A stretch of 64,000 nt of DNA from contig NZ_LMEH01000002.1 of the NCBI RefSeq assembly GCF_001425325.1, positions 867,249-931,248 on the forward strand, written 5' to 3'. This stretch comes from Leifsonia sp. Root1293 (lineage in GTDB: Bacteria > Actinomycetota > Actinomycetes > Actinomycetales > Microbacteriaceae). Shown one piece after another: positions 25,991-34,061 of this stretch. Within the stretch, counting starts at the first letter, position 1; the number at the start of each line of letters is the position of its first letter. A model generated the notes under the pieces. That model was not told the origin of the DNA and did no database searches. It saw nothing but the letters and a program-made list of their open reading frames with translations. Made by a program: the position numbers and the translations under genes.

Positions 25991-28484
25991 TGGTGGAGCC
26001 CGCACCCACAGCGGTGCCGGGTGCCGGGTCGATGGAGATGACCCTGCCGACGGCCTTCGCATCCGTCGTCGTCTGTTCCGTGGTCTTCACCGTGAACCCG
26101 GCATCGCGGAGAGTCTTCTCGGCGCTCTGAGGGTCGGAGTCGACCTGCGGCACGACGACGAGCGCGCCGTTCGACGTGAACGCCGTGATGAGCGAGCCGC
26201 GTGGCGCGGTGCCCGACGGGTCGGTTCCCGTGACCTGACCTGCCGGCAGCTCCGAGTCGCGCGCGCCGCCGTCTGAGAAGCTGAAGCCGGCGTTCTCGAT
26301 GATCTGCTCCGCCTCGGCGATGGATTTGCCGCGCACGTCGGGAACGTCCCTCGTCACCGTCACGAGGGCGCTGTCGTCAGGCTCGGGGAACTCCCCGCCG
26401 GGGTACTGCGCGTTGGCCGTCGACATGATGCGCGGCCAGATCAGGTGACGGATGAAGGCGGCCTGCTCGCCGTTGATATAGGTGTCGCGCAGGTTGACGT
26501 GGCCGCTGGCGTTGAAGACTCCCACAGTCGTCGCGACCCTGGTGCTGGCTCCACTCATCCACGTCGCCTCGGCGTTGTCGGAGGTTCCCGTCTTGCCGAT
26601 CATCGGCGAATAGGGGTCGGTTCTGCCGTTGGAGGGTGAGCCGGTTCCACCGTTCATGACCCGCTCCATGGCGTACGCCATCGCGGCCGTGATCGTCGGG
26701 TCGACCTTCTGGGCGCAGTCGGCCGTCGGCACGGGGATCTCGACGCCGTGGCGCAGCACCTTGTCGATCACGATCGGCTTGCAGACCATGCCGTTGCCGG
26801 CGACACCAGCGAAGGCCGCGGCCATGGTGACGGGCGCCACCTCGTTGGTGCCGAGGATCGACGCCGGCCCCTGCTGCAGTGGCTTGCCGTCCGCACGGTG
26901 CACCCCGAAGGACTCCGCCATCGTGCGGATGCCGCAGAGATCGAGCTCCTTGGCCATGGCCACGAAGCCCGTGTTGTAGGACTGCTCGGTGTTGGTCAGC
27001 GCACTCCACGTTCCGCCGCCTTCGCCTCCGTCGTTACGGGGGTTCCACGACGGGTCGGACTGCTCGCCGAGGCAGCTGTCGGTGAAGCTGCCCCAATCGG
27101 AGCGCCTGTACGCATTGACGTACTCGTTGAGGGAGTGCCCCTCCTTGATCCACTCGCCCAGCGTGAAGATCTTGTAGGTCGACCCGGGCTGGAAGCCGGC
27201 CGATCCGCCGTACTCGCCGTCGGTGTTGTAGTTGACGGCGCTGGTTCCGGGAGTCGCCAGCACCTCGGGGTCGTCGGAGAAGGTCGTGTTCTGGGTCATC
27301 TGGAGCACGCGGCCAGTACCGACCTCGACCGAGACGCTCGAGCCGCCCAGGTCGATGCCCTCGGCCGTGGCAGGCACGAGTTCGCGCATGGCCTGCTCGG
27401 CGGCGCCCTGCATGATGGGGTCGATCGTCGTGTAGACGTCGAGCCCGCCCCGCTTCAGCAGGGTGAGGCGCTCGGCCTCGGTGGCGCCGAACGCCTCGTC
27501 GTTGCGGATGGTCCAATAGACGTAGTCGCAGAAGTACGCCGAGCCCTTCGCCGTGGCGCAGCCCGTGCTCGGCGGGGTGATCTTCGGGGTGATCGGCAGC
27601 GCTTTCGCGGCACTGTGCTCGGCCTCGGTGATCTTGGAGTGCTCGAGCATCTTGTCGAGGATGTAATTGCGTCGGGAGAGCGTGTTGGCGTAGCCGTTCT
27701 CCGCCCCGTTCTTCGGGTTGTCTCGCTTGTCCAGGCGGAACTTCTCGGGGTTGTTCACGATGGCCAGCAGCGAGGCCGCTTGATCGAGGGTCAGGTCCTT
27801 CGCCGTGGTGCCGAAGTAGTAGTGCGCGGCCGACTCGATGCCGTAGACCCGACCACCGAAGAAGGCGATGTTGAGATACCCCATCAGGATCTCGTTCTTC
27901 GTGTACTTCTTCTCGACGCCGATGGCGAGGCGCATCTCCTTGATCTTGCGATCCGGGGTCTGCCTGGTCGCCGCGGCAACGGCGGCGTCCTCCTCCTCCT
28001 GGGTCTTGGCGGTCGCGACCGCCTCCTGGACGAGGACGTTCTTGACGTACTGCTGCGTGATCGAGGAGCCGCCCTGGATGCTCCCGCCGCCGAGACTCAC
28101 GGCAGCGGCGCGCAGGGTTCCCTGGATGTCGATACCGCCGTGCTCGAAGAACCGGGGATCCTCGCCCGCGACGGCGGCATCCCTCGCGTAGGCCGACACG
28201 TTCTCCCAGTCGACCTCTTCGCGGTCCTGGTCGAAGAACGAAGCCAGAAGCGTCTGCGTGCCGTCGGGCATGGTCGCGTAGATGTTGGTCTTCTCGGCGA
28301 GATCGCCGATCTGGAGGAAGCCGGGCAGCTTCTCGAACATCGAGATGCTGCTGGATGCCGCGAGGCCGCCGACGGCAAGCGCCGGAGTGACGGCGAGGGC
28401 GGCGAGAACGCCGACAGCGACGCTCAGGCCGACGAAGGCAAGCAGTGCCCGGCCCCGTGACCCTTCGGAGCGATCATCAGCCAC
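25920..28484 (-). CDS. Bifunctional class A penicillin-binding protein with PASTA repeats
   Basis: 854 residues from GTG 28484 (GGTGGAGT upstream; a GTG at 28544 is the alternative). A membrane anchor (about 12-40) is followed by a GT51 glycosyltransferase: AGEDPRFFEHGGIDIQG, GGSSITQQYVKNVL, and GYLNIAFFGGRVYGIESAAHYYFG. The transpeptidase carries the three motifs: STYK in FQPGSTYKIF, SYN in EQSYNTGFVAMAK, and KTG in GKTGTSDNAEATW. Two C-terminal PASTA repeats follow (DVRGKSIAEAEQIIENAGF... and VDSDPQSAEKTLRDAGF...), then an acidic Pro/Glu tail. It polymerises and crosslinks peptidoglycan at the cell surface. Confidence 0.93.
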   Translation of the reverse strand: MADDRSEGSRGRALLAFVGLSVAVGVLAALAVTPALAVGGLAASSSISMFEKLPGFLQIGDLAEKTNIYATMPDGTQTLLASFFDQDREEVDWENVSAYARDAAVAGEDPRFFEHGGIDIQGTLRAAAVSLGGGSIQGGSSITQQYVKNVLVQEAVATAKTQEEEDAAVAAATRQTPDRKIKEMRLAIGVEKKYTKNEILMGYLNIAFFGGRVYGIESAAHYYFGTTAKDLTLDQAASLLAIVNNPEKFRLDKRDNPKNGAENGYANTLSRRNYILDKMLEHSKITEAEHSAAKALPITPKITPPSTGCATAKGSAYFCDYVYWTIRNDEAFGATEAERLTLLKRGGLDVYTTIDPIMQGAAEQAMRELVPATAEGIDLGGSSVSVEVGTGRVLQMTQNTTFSDDPEVLATPGTSAVNYNTDGEYGGSAGFQPGSTYKIFTLGEWIKEGHSLNEYVNAYRRSDWGSFTDSCLGEQSDPSWNPRNDGGEGGGTWSALTNTEQSYNTGFVAMAKELDLCGIRTMAESFGVHRADGKPLQQGPASILGTNEVAPVTMAAAFAGVAGNGMVCKPIVIDKVLRHGVEIPVPTADCAQKVDPTITAAMAYAMERVMNGGTGSPSNGRTDPYSPMIGKTGTSDNAEATWMSGASTRVATTVGVFNASGHVNLRDTYINGEQAAFIRHLIWPRIMSTANAQYPGGEFPEPDDSALVTVTRDVPDVRGKSIAEAEQIIENAGFSFSDGGARDSELPAGQVTGTDPSGTAPRGSLITAFTSNGALVVVPQVDSDPQSAEKTLRDAGFTVKTTEQTTTDAKAVGRVISIDPAPGTAVGAGSTITIVVGKAAEEPDPTPEPPEGDG

Positions 28485-28653
28485 ACTCCACCCCTCTCCT
28501 CGCAGACTGCGCCGATGGGCATCGGATCTGCAGTGAGCACTCACCGACCCCCGTGGACGCAGCGCTCACTACGACTCTGACAGATGGCGTCGCGAAGAAC
28601 GGCATTGGGCGCCCGATCGTGACCTGCTCGTTCTGGGGCTTGCGGATCGTTCG

Positions 28654-29421
28654 TCAGTCTGTGCCGCTTCGCAGGTACTGAAGCTGGGCGCGCACCGACG
28701 CCTCGGCGGCCGGCCGCACCGCGGCATCCGTGTCGGCATAGACGAGGTCTGCGACGGCTCGGGCGGTGGCGTCGGCGCCGAGCTGCTCGAGGGCACGCCG
28801 TACCTCTGCGAGCCTGCCCGCGCGGTGGGCGAGGTAGGCGGCGGCGACCGCGGAGAGGCTCTCGAGCTCCGGACCGTGGCCGGGGAGGACTCCCACCGGC
28901 CCGAGCTCCTGCAGCCGCTCGAGGGACCGGAGGTAGGGACCGAGCGCCCCGTCGGGGTCCGCGATGATGCTGGTGCCCCGGCCGAGCACGGTGTCGCCGG
29001 TGAACACGGCACCGTGGGTGTCGGAGCCGGTGTCGCCGAGCAGGTGGAAGCAGGCCGAGTCGGCCGTGTGGCCTGGCGTCGCGAGGACGCGCAACCGCAC
29101 TCCCGCGGACTCGATGAGCTCGTCGTCGGCGAGAGGAGGGGCATCTCGACACAGGGCGGGATCGACCGCGCGCACGGGAGCGCCGGTGAGTGCCACGAGG
29201 GTATCGATGCCGTCGGCGTGATCGGCATGGTGGTGGGTCAGCAGGATGAGCCCGACGCTCCCTAAGGCGGCAAGGGCTGCGAGATGCGCGTCGTCGTCGG
29301 GGCCGGGATCGACCACGATGACGGATTCGGCCGTCGGGCTCGCGATCACGTAGGAGTTGGTGCCGTCGAGCGTCATCGGGCCCGGATTCGGGGCGAGCAC
29401 GCGGCGCACGAGAGGGCTCAT
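28654..29421 (-). CDS. MBL-fold metallohydrolase
   Basis: 255 residues. THHHADHADG is the HxHxDH zinc motif; GHTADSACF, FTGDTVLGRG and PGHGPELES supply the remaining metal ligands. VLAPNPGPMTLDGTNSYVI matches the LACTB2/glyoxalase II-like group, acting on thioesters or as an RNase; exact substrate unknown. I start at ATG 29421 (MSPLVRRV) with TACGCT six bases upstream (leaderless). It is divergent from the molybdenum-cofactor operon. Confidence 0.87.
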   Translation of the reverse strand: MSPLVRRVLAPNPGPMTLDGTNSYVIASPTAESVIVVDPGPDDDAHLAALAALGSVGLILLTHHHADHADGIDTLVALTGAPVRAVDPALCRDAPPLADDELIESAGVRLRVLATPGHTADSACFHLLGDTGSDTHGAVFTGDTVLGRGTSIIADPDGALGPYLRSLERLQELGPVGVLPGHGPELESLSAVAAAYLAHRAGRLAEVRRALEQLGADATARAVADLVYADTDAAVRPAAEASVRAQLQYLRSGTD

Positions 29422-29488
29422 GGCAGCAGCGTAGGTCACGGCGGCGCGTAGCGCAGCGCGGCGCCGCACGGCGGAGCGCTTCGGCAGC

Positions 29489-29551
29489 GGACTGCGTTCG
29501 GGCCCCAGCGAGCAGAGAGCGTGGACTGCGTCCGGGCCTCAGCGAGCAGAG
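29489..29551. repeat. Pair of 29-bp direct repeats in promoter region
   Basis: GGACTGCGTTCGGGCCCCAG (and the following CGAGCAGAG) at 29489-29517 recurs at 29523-29551 with two differences, 34 bp apart. It lies in the divergent gap between the MBL hydrolase and the moeZ-like gene, 50 bp before the latter's start. Confidence 0.8.
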
Positions 29552-29602
29552 CCGGGCTCAGGGCCGGCCGATGGTGCCGGTGTCCCGTGTCAGAATCGGC
29601 GT

Positions 29603-30721
29603 ATGGCTCCGAGCGTCGATCCGTCGTCCCGGCGTTTCGCGCGCCAGCATGTCCTGGCCGGCTTCGGCCTCGCCGGCCAGCGCGCGCTCGCCGACGCGCA
29701 TGTGCTCGTCATCGGCGCCGGCGGCCTCGGCAGCGCCGTGATCCCGGCGCTCGCCGCGGTGGGCATCGGCACGCTCTCGCTCGTCGATCCAGACACCGTC
29801 GATGAGACGAACCTGCCCCGCCAGACCGCTCACGGAGTGGCAGACGTCGGCCGGCCCAAGGTCGACTCGGCCGCCGACGCCGCAGCCCGCCTCGCACCCG
29901 AGCTCGGGATCGTCCGCCATGCCGTGCTGTTCACCGTCGAGAACGCCTCGGCCCTGCTCGATGGCGTCGACCTCGTGATCGACGGCAGTGACAGCATCGA
30001 TGCCCGGTACGCGGCGAACGACGCCGCTGCCGCGCTCGGCATCCCGCTGGTCTGGGGCTCGGCCGTCGGCTACGGAGCGCAGGTCGGCGTCGCGTGGGAC
30101 GCCCACGGCATCGACTACCGCGACCTGTTCCCCGAGCAGCCGGCCGATGACGGCGACAGCTGCGAGTTGACCGGAGTGCTGCCCATGGTCTGCGGCGTCG
30201 CCGGCGCGCTCATGGCCGCGGAGGCCGTGAAGCTGCTCACGGGCATCGGGGAGCCTCTGCTCGGCCGTGTCGCCGTGTACGACGCGCTCACCGGACGCAC
30301 CCGTGAAGTGCCGTACTCCCGGGACCCTGCCCGGAGCGTGTCGGGCGACCGCTCCGCCGAGCCGGCGTCCGACTCCCGGGCGTCCGCAGCCCCGCCCTCC
30401 CGGCCGCGGTCGTACTCCGCGGAGGAGCTGGCGACGATGCTCGCGAGTGCTCAGCCGCCCGTGCTTCTCGACGTGCGCGAGGACTGGGAGGCCGAGATCG
30501 CGGAGCTTCCCGGGTCCATCCGCATCCCGTTCGGCGAGCTCGGCTCCCGCGTCGGCGAACTGGATCCCTCCGCACCGGTCGTCGTGTACTGCCACCACGG
30601 GGTGCGATCGGCCCACGCCCTGGTGTACCTCGAGCAGAGCGGCTTCGCCCAGGCGTCGCATCTCGCCGGCGGCATCGAGGACTGGGCGGCATCCGTCGAC
30701 CCGGGAATGAAGCGGTACTGA
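29603..30721 (+). CDS. moeZ: ThiF/MoeB-type adenylyltransferase fused to rhodanese domain (MoeZ-like)
   Basis: 372 residues. The E1-like domain (1-245) has the nucleotide loop VLVIGAGGLGSAVIPALAAVG, DPDTVDETNLPRQT and DGSDSIDARYAANDAA. The rhodanese domain (about 270-372) ends with catalytic Cys ~330 in VYCHHGVRSAH. The family activates the MoaD (or CysO/ThiS) C-terminus and transfers sulfur. Both zinc-binding CxxC pairs of classical MoeB are missing: the usual CxRC is DYRDLF here, and no late CxxC follows. CAGAAT six bases before the ATG suggests a leaderless start. First gene of the rightward moco operon. Confidence 0.88.
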   Translation: MAPSVDPSSRRFARQHVLAGFGLAGQRALADAHVLVIGAGGLGSAVIPALAAVGIGTLSLVDPDTVDETNLPRQTAHGVADVGRPKVDSAADAAARLAPELGIVRHAVLFTVENASALLDGVDLVIDGSDSIDARYAANDAAAALGIPLVWGSAVGYGAQVGVAWDAHGIDYRDLFPEQPADDGDSCELTGVLPMVCGVAGALMAAEAVKLLTGIGEPLLGRVAVYDALTGRTREVPYSRDPARSVSGDRSAEPASDSRASAAPPSRPRSYSAEELATMLASAQPPVLLDVREDWEAEIAELPGSIRIPFGELGSRVGELDPSAPVVVYCHHGVRSAHALVYLEQSGFAQASHLAGGIEDWAASVDPGMKRY

Positions 30722-30754
30722 TGACGAGGCGGCGCTGATGGCTGGGTGGACCTG

Positions 30755-31951
30755 ATGGGCGAACGCATTCCGGTCGAGGAGCACGTCGAACGGGTCGCAG
30801 AACTCCTCGCGCCGCTCCGCGATCGAGGTGCTGCGGAGACCCTGCCCCTCCTCGACGCGCGCGGCCGGGCGACGGCCGGCGCCATCCGCAGCGCCATCGA
30901 CCTGCCACCCTTCCGGAACTCCCAGATGGACGGGTTCGCCGTGCGCTCCGCCGAGGTGGTAGGGGCGCCCGTCGCGCTGCCCGTCGTCGGCGAGGTCGCC
31001 GCCGCTCCCGGTGAGCCGCCGACGCTCGAGCCGGGCACGACGACCCGGATCATGACGGGCGCGCCGATTCCTGCTGGCGCGGATGCCGTGGTCCCGGTCG
31101 AGGACACGAGTGTCGACGGCGCCTCAGTCACGATCCTGCGAGCTCGCGAGCGTGGGGAGTACGTGCGCGAGGCGGGCTCCGACCTGCGCGCCGGGGCCGA
31201 GCTGCTTGGCGCCGGAGTGCTGCTCGAGTCGCGGCACCTGGCCGCCCTCGCCGCGTCGGGTCTCACCGAGGTGGCCGTGCGGTCACGCGTGCGGGTCGCT
31301 GTCGTGAGCACGGGCTCCGAGCTGGTCGCTCCGGGGGAGGCACTCGGATCCGGTCAGATTCCCGACTCCAACGGCATTGCGCTGCAGGCCGCCGTCACGG
31401 CTGCCGGAGCCGTGGTCGTCTCGGCTGCCCGCGTACGCGACGACGCCGCGGAGTTGCGAGCCAGGTTCGATGCGGCCATCGACGCCGGCGCCGAGCTGCT
31501 GCTCACGAGCGGTGGGGTCTCCATGGGGGAGCACGAGGTCGTGCGCGACCTGCTCGAACCTCTCGGAGCCTGGGTCGGCGCCGTCGCCATGCAGCCCGGC
31601 GGTCCGCAGGCCACGGCGAGCTATCGCGGACTGCCCGTCATCTGCTTCCCGGGCAATCCCGTGAGCAGCCAGCTGTCGTTCGCGCTCTTCGTGGCGCCGG
31701 TGCTGCGAGAGATCGCCGGCCTGCCCGTCGCCTTTCGAGAGCACCGCACGCTGGCGGCATCCGTCACCTCCATCGTCGGCCGCCGCCAGTACCTCCGGGG
31801 GCGGCGGATGCGGGACGGCAGGGTGGAACTCGTCGGCGGGCCCGGCTCGCATCTCGTCGCGGCCCTCGCGGCCGCCGACGTGCTCGTGATCGTGCCGGAG
31901 GCCGTCGCTGCTCTGGCGGCCGGCGATCTCGTGGAAGTGTTGGAGCTATGA
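30755..31951 (+). CDS. moeA: Molybdopterin molybdotransferase MoeA
   Basis: 398 residues. LPPFRNSQMDGFAVRS, PGTTTRIMTGAPIPAGADAVVPVEDT, VAVVSTGSEL, GQIPDSNGIALQAAV and LLTSGGVSMGEHEVVRDLLEPLGAW are hallmark MoeA/gephyrin-E-domain motifs; the C-terminal beta domain (about 330-398) is present. It inserts molybdate into adenylylated molybdopterin. I prefer ATG 30755 with GGGTGG five bases upstream to the GTG three codons earlier. Its stop overlaps the moaC start by 4 bp (ATGA), indicating translational coupling. Confidence 0.93.
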   Translation: MGERIPVEEHVERVAELLAPLRDRGAAETLPLLDARGRATAGAIRSAIDLPPFRNSQMDGFAVRSAEVVGAPVALPVVGEVAAAPGEPPTLEPGTTTRIMTGAPIPAGADAVVPVEDTSVDGASVTILRARERGEYVREAGSDLRAGAELLGAGVLLESRHLAALAASGLTEVAVRSRVRVAVVSTGSELVAPGEALGSGQIPDSNGIALQAAVTAAGAVVVSAARVRDDAAELRARFDAAIDAGAELLLTSGGVSMGEHEVVRDLLEPLGAWVGAVAMQPGGPQATASYRGLPVICFPGNPVSSQLSFALFVAPVLREIAGLPVAFREHRTLAASVTSIVGRRQYLRGRRMRDGRVELVGGPGSHLVAALAAADVLVIVPEAVAALAAGDLVEVLEL

Positions 31952-33030
31952 CCGATCACCACGAACACCACGATGCCGCGGCGCTGAGCCACGTCGACGA
32001 CCAGGGCCGAGCCCGCATGATCGACGTCGGCGGCAAGGCCGTCACCCGTCGTGTCGCTGTCGCCACCGGACGTCTCACGACGACGCCGGAGGTGGTAGCG
32101 CTGGTGATCGCCGACGGCATGCCCAAGGCCGACGTTCTCGCGACCGCGCGGATCGCGGGCATCCAGGGTGCCAAGCGCACGAGCGAGCTCATCCCGCTCT
32201 GCCACCTGCTCCCGCTCGACTCGGTGACGATCGAGTTCGGCTTCGACGAGGACTCGATCGACATCCGCGCGCAGGTCTCGGTCACCGGCCGCACCGGCGT
32301 CGAGATGGAAGCCCTCACCGCCGTGGCCATCGCCGGACTCACGCTGCACGACATGGTGAAGGCCGTCGACCCCGGCGCCGAGCTCGGCAGCATCCGACTG
32401 CTCGAGAAGACCGGCGGCAAGCGCGGGCACTGGGTGGCCGAGGGTGCCTCCGGCGACCTGCTCGTCGACGCGGCGGCACCTGGTGCCGCGCCTGGGGCTT
32501 CAGCGGATGTCGCGCCGGATGCCGCACCGGACGCTCCTGTCGCATCGCTCGGTTCCGCCGTCGTCATCGTGGCCTCGACCAGCGCCGCTGCGGGCACCTC
32601 GACCGATGCGACGGGTCCGGTGATCGTCGACTGGCTGCAGGCGGCCGGATATGCGATCGAGGCTCCGGTCGTCGTGGCCGACGCCGACATCGCGTCGGCG
32701 CTGGACGAGGCGCTCGCGGGCTCGCCGCGCATCATCCTGACGACGGGAGGCACCGGGCTGCATCCGCAGGACCGGACCCCGGAGGCCACCAGTGCCCGGC
32801 TCGATCGGGAACTTCCCGGGATCGCCGAGGCGATCAGGGCGGCCGGCCGCGCCGTGACGCCGACGGCAGCGCTCAGCCGCGCCGTCGCGGGACTCGCCGG
32901 CGACACCATCATCGTCAACCTGCCCGGGTCGCCCGGCGGAGTGCGTGACGGCCTGGCCGTGCTCGCCGAGGTGCTGCCGCACCTTGTCGACCAGCTGGCC
33001 GGTGGCGGGCACGGAGGGCACCATGCCTGA
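31948..33030 (+). CDS. moaC: Fused MoaC (cyclic pyranopterin monophosphate synthase) and MogA/MoaB domain
   Basis: 360 residues. Residues ~10-165 are MoaC: LSHVDDQGRARMIDVGGKAVTRR, GIQGAKRTSELIPLCHLLPLD, VEMEALTAVAIAGLTLHDMVKA and LLEKTGGKRGHW. An alanine/proline-rich linker (about 170-195) joins it to a MogA/MoaB domain (about 198-355) with IILTTGGTGLHPQDRTPEAT and IIVNLPGSPGGVRDGL. MoaC forms cPMP with MoaA; the second domain adenylylates molybdopterin for MoeA, the preceding gene. Overlaps moeA by 4 bp and moaE by 8 bp. The histidine-rich C-terminus (GGHGGHHA) is odd. Confidence 0.92.
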   Translation: MTDHHEHHDAAALSHVDDQGRARMIDVGGKAVTRRVAVATGRLTTTPEVVALVIADGMPKADVLATARIAGIQGAKRTSELIPLCHLLPLDSVTIEFGFDEDSIDIRAQVSVTGRTGVEMEALTAVAIAGLTLHDMVKAVDPGAELGSIRLLEKTGGKRGHWVAEGASGDLLVDAAAPGAAPGASADVAPDAAPDAPVASLGSAVVIVASTSAAAGTSTDATGPVIVDWLQAAGYAIEAPVVVADADIASALDEALAGSPRIILTTGGTGLHPQDRTPEATSARLDRELPGIAEAIRAAGRAVTPTAALSRAVAGLAGDTIIVNLPGSPGGVRDGLAVLAEVLPHLVDQLAGGGHGGHHA

Positions 33031-33436
33031 GGTCCTCGCCACCGTCACGTCCGATCGACTCGACCGCGCCGCCATCGAGGCCTTCGTGCTCACCCCGCAG
33101 GACGGCGCGATGGTCACCTTCGAGGGCATCATCCGCGACCACGACCACGGCGAGAGCGTCGAGCTGCTCGACTACGAGGCGCACCCCGATGCCGAGGCGT
33201 TCCTGCGCACAGTGTGCGAGGAGATCGCCGAGGAGTTCGGCGTGCGGGTGGCCGCGGCGCATCGCGTCGGACGGCTGGGCATCGGCGATGTCGCCCTGGT
33301 GGCGAGTGTCGCGTCAGCACACCGCGCCGATTCGTTCGCCGCCTGCTCCGCTCTCGTCGACCGGATCAAGGAGCGCACGCCCATCTGGAAGCGCCAGCAT
33401 CTGGCGACGGGCACGACGGAGTGGGTGAACCTGTAG
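33023..33436 (+). CDS. moaE: Molybdopterin synthase catalytic subunit MoaE
   Basis: 137 residues, the usual MoaE length. GAMVTFEGIIRDHDHGESVELLDYEAHP, HRVGRLGIGDVALVASVASAHRADSFAACSALVDRIKERTPIWKRQ are conserved; the Lys pair in IKERTPIWKR includes the catalytic lysine. It takes sulfur from thiocarboxylated MoaD to make molybdopterin from cPMP. Start ATG 33023 overlaps the preceding gene by 8 bp. Last gene of the operon; repeats follow. Confidence 0.92.
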   Translation: MPEVLATVTSDRLDRAAIEAFVLTPQDGAMVTFEGIIRDHDHGESVELLDYEAHPDAEAFLRTVCEEIAEEFGVRVAAAHRVGRLGIGDVALVASVASAHRADSFAACSALVDRIKERTPIWKRQHLATGTTEWVNL

Positions 33437-33474
33437 GGGGTCGTCGCCTCCCCTCCGGTCGAGTCCCCCTCCGC

Positions 33475-33614
33475 CGCTGGTCGAGTAGCGCCCGAGCGCA
33501 GCGAGGTCGCGTATCGAGACCATCGTTCGGCGCTGCCGCCTGCCCGAGGGGCCGCCGGCATAGGGTGATCTCGATACGGCTGCTCGCTGCGCTCGCTGCC
33601 TACTCGATCAGCGG
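33475..33614. repeat. Intergenic inverted-repeat element, copy A
   Basis: A ~48-bp element starting CTGGTCGAGTAGCGCCCGAG and ending TATCGAGACC (33475-33522) is followed after ~40 bp by a related element in the opposite orientation (33564-33614, GGTGATCTCGATACGG ... CTACTCGATCAGCGG). The two can pair into a long stem. With copy B it fills the 374-bp gap between the convergent moaE and moaD genes; no open frame there looks coding. Confidence 0.9.
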
Positions 33615-33638
33615 GAATGGCGAGAATGCTGCCCCCCT

Positions 33639-33804
33639 CGCTGGTCGAGTAGCGCCCGAGCGAAGCGAGGTCGCGTATCGAGACCATGGTTCGGCGCTGG
33701 CGCCTGCCCGAGGGGTCGCCGGGACAGGGTGATCTCGATACGGCTGCTCGCTGCGCGCGCGGCCTACTCGATCAACGGGTACGGGCGCCTACTCGATCAG
33801 CGGG
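33639..33804. repeat. Intergenic inverted-repeat element, copy B with extra partial unit
   Basis: A second full copy of the same structure: forward arm from 33639 (CTGGTCGAGTAGCGCCCGAG), reverse arm from 33728 (GGTGATCTCGATACGG), ending in GGCCTACTCGATCAACGGG. A truncated extra arm GCCTACTCGATCAGCGGGCG follows at 33787-33804, directly before the moaD stop. The spacer between the arms is also shared with copy A (ATGGTTCGGCGCTG-like, CCTGCCCGAGGGG), so the whole ~150-bp block was duplicated. Confidence 0.9.
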
Positions 33805-33810
33805 CGCGCC

Positions 33811-34050
33811 CTAGCCGCCCGAGAACGGCGGCAGCACATCGACCCGAGCACCGAGTCGACGGAGCGGATCGCGGGTCGCGAGGCCGTCGACCAGGAACGA
33901 GCCCGAGGACACGACCCTGGCCATCACGGGGCCGTAGCGCGAGACGAGAGCGGAGCCGAGGTCGCCCACCGTGGCGTCGGAGTCCACATCGAGCACCTCC
34001 TCCTCACGCCCGGCCGCCTCGGCTGCGGCAGCGAAGTAGCGCACGTGCAC
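33811..34050 (-). CDS. moaD: Molybdopterin synthase sulfur-carrier subunit MoaD
   Basis: 79 residues, beta-grasp fold, beginning VHVRYFAAAAEAAGREEE and ending PPFSGG, the C-terminal Gly-Gly that is adenylylated and thiocarboxylated. GTG at 34050 has AGAGGTGG six bases upstream; that site overlaps the moaA stop codon, so the pair is coupled. It works with MoaE, whose gene is on the other side of the repeats and in the opposite direction. Confidence 0.87.
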   Translation of the reverse strand: MHVRYFAAAAEAAGREEEVLDVDSDATVGDLGSALVSRYGPVMARVVSSGSFLVDGLATRDPLRRLGARVDVLPPFSGG

Positions 34051-34061
34051 GTCGACCACCT

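Noticed and set aside
33437-33810. Small genes in the repeat region between moaE and moaD
   Set aside because: Open frames here run through the inverted repeats and translate into repeated segments; no ribosome-binding sites.
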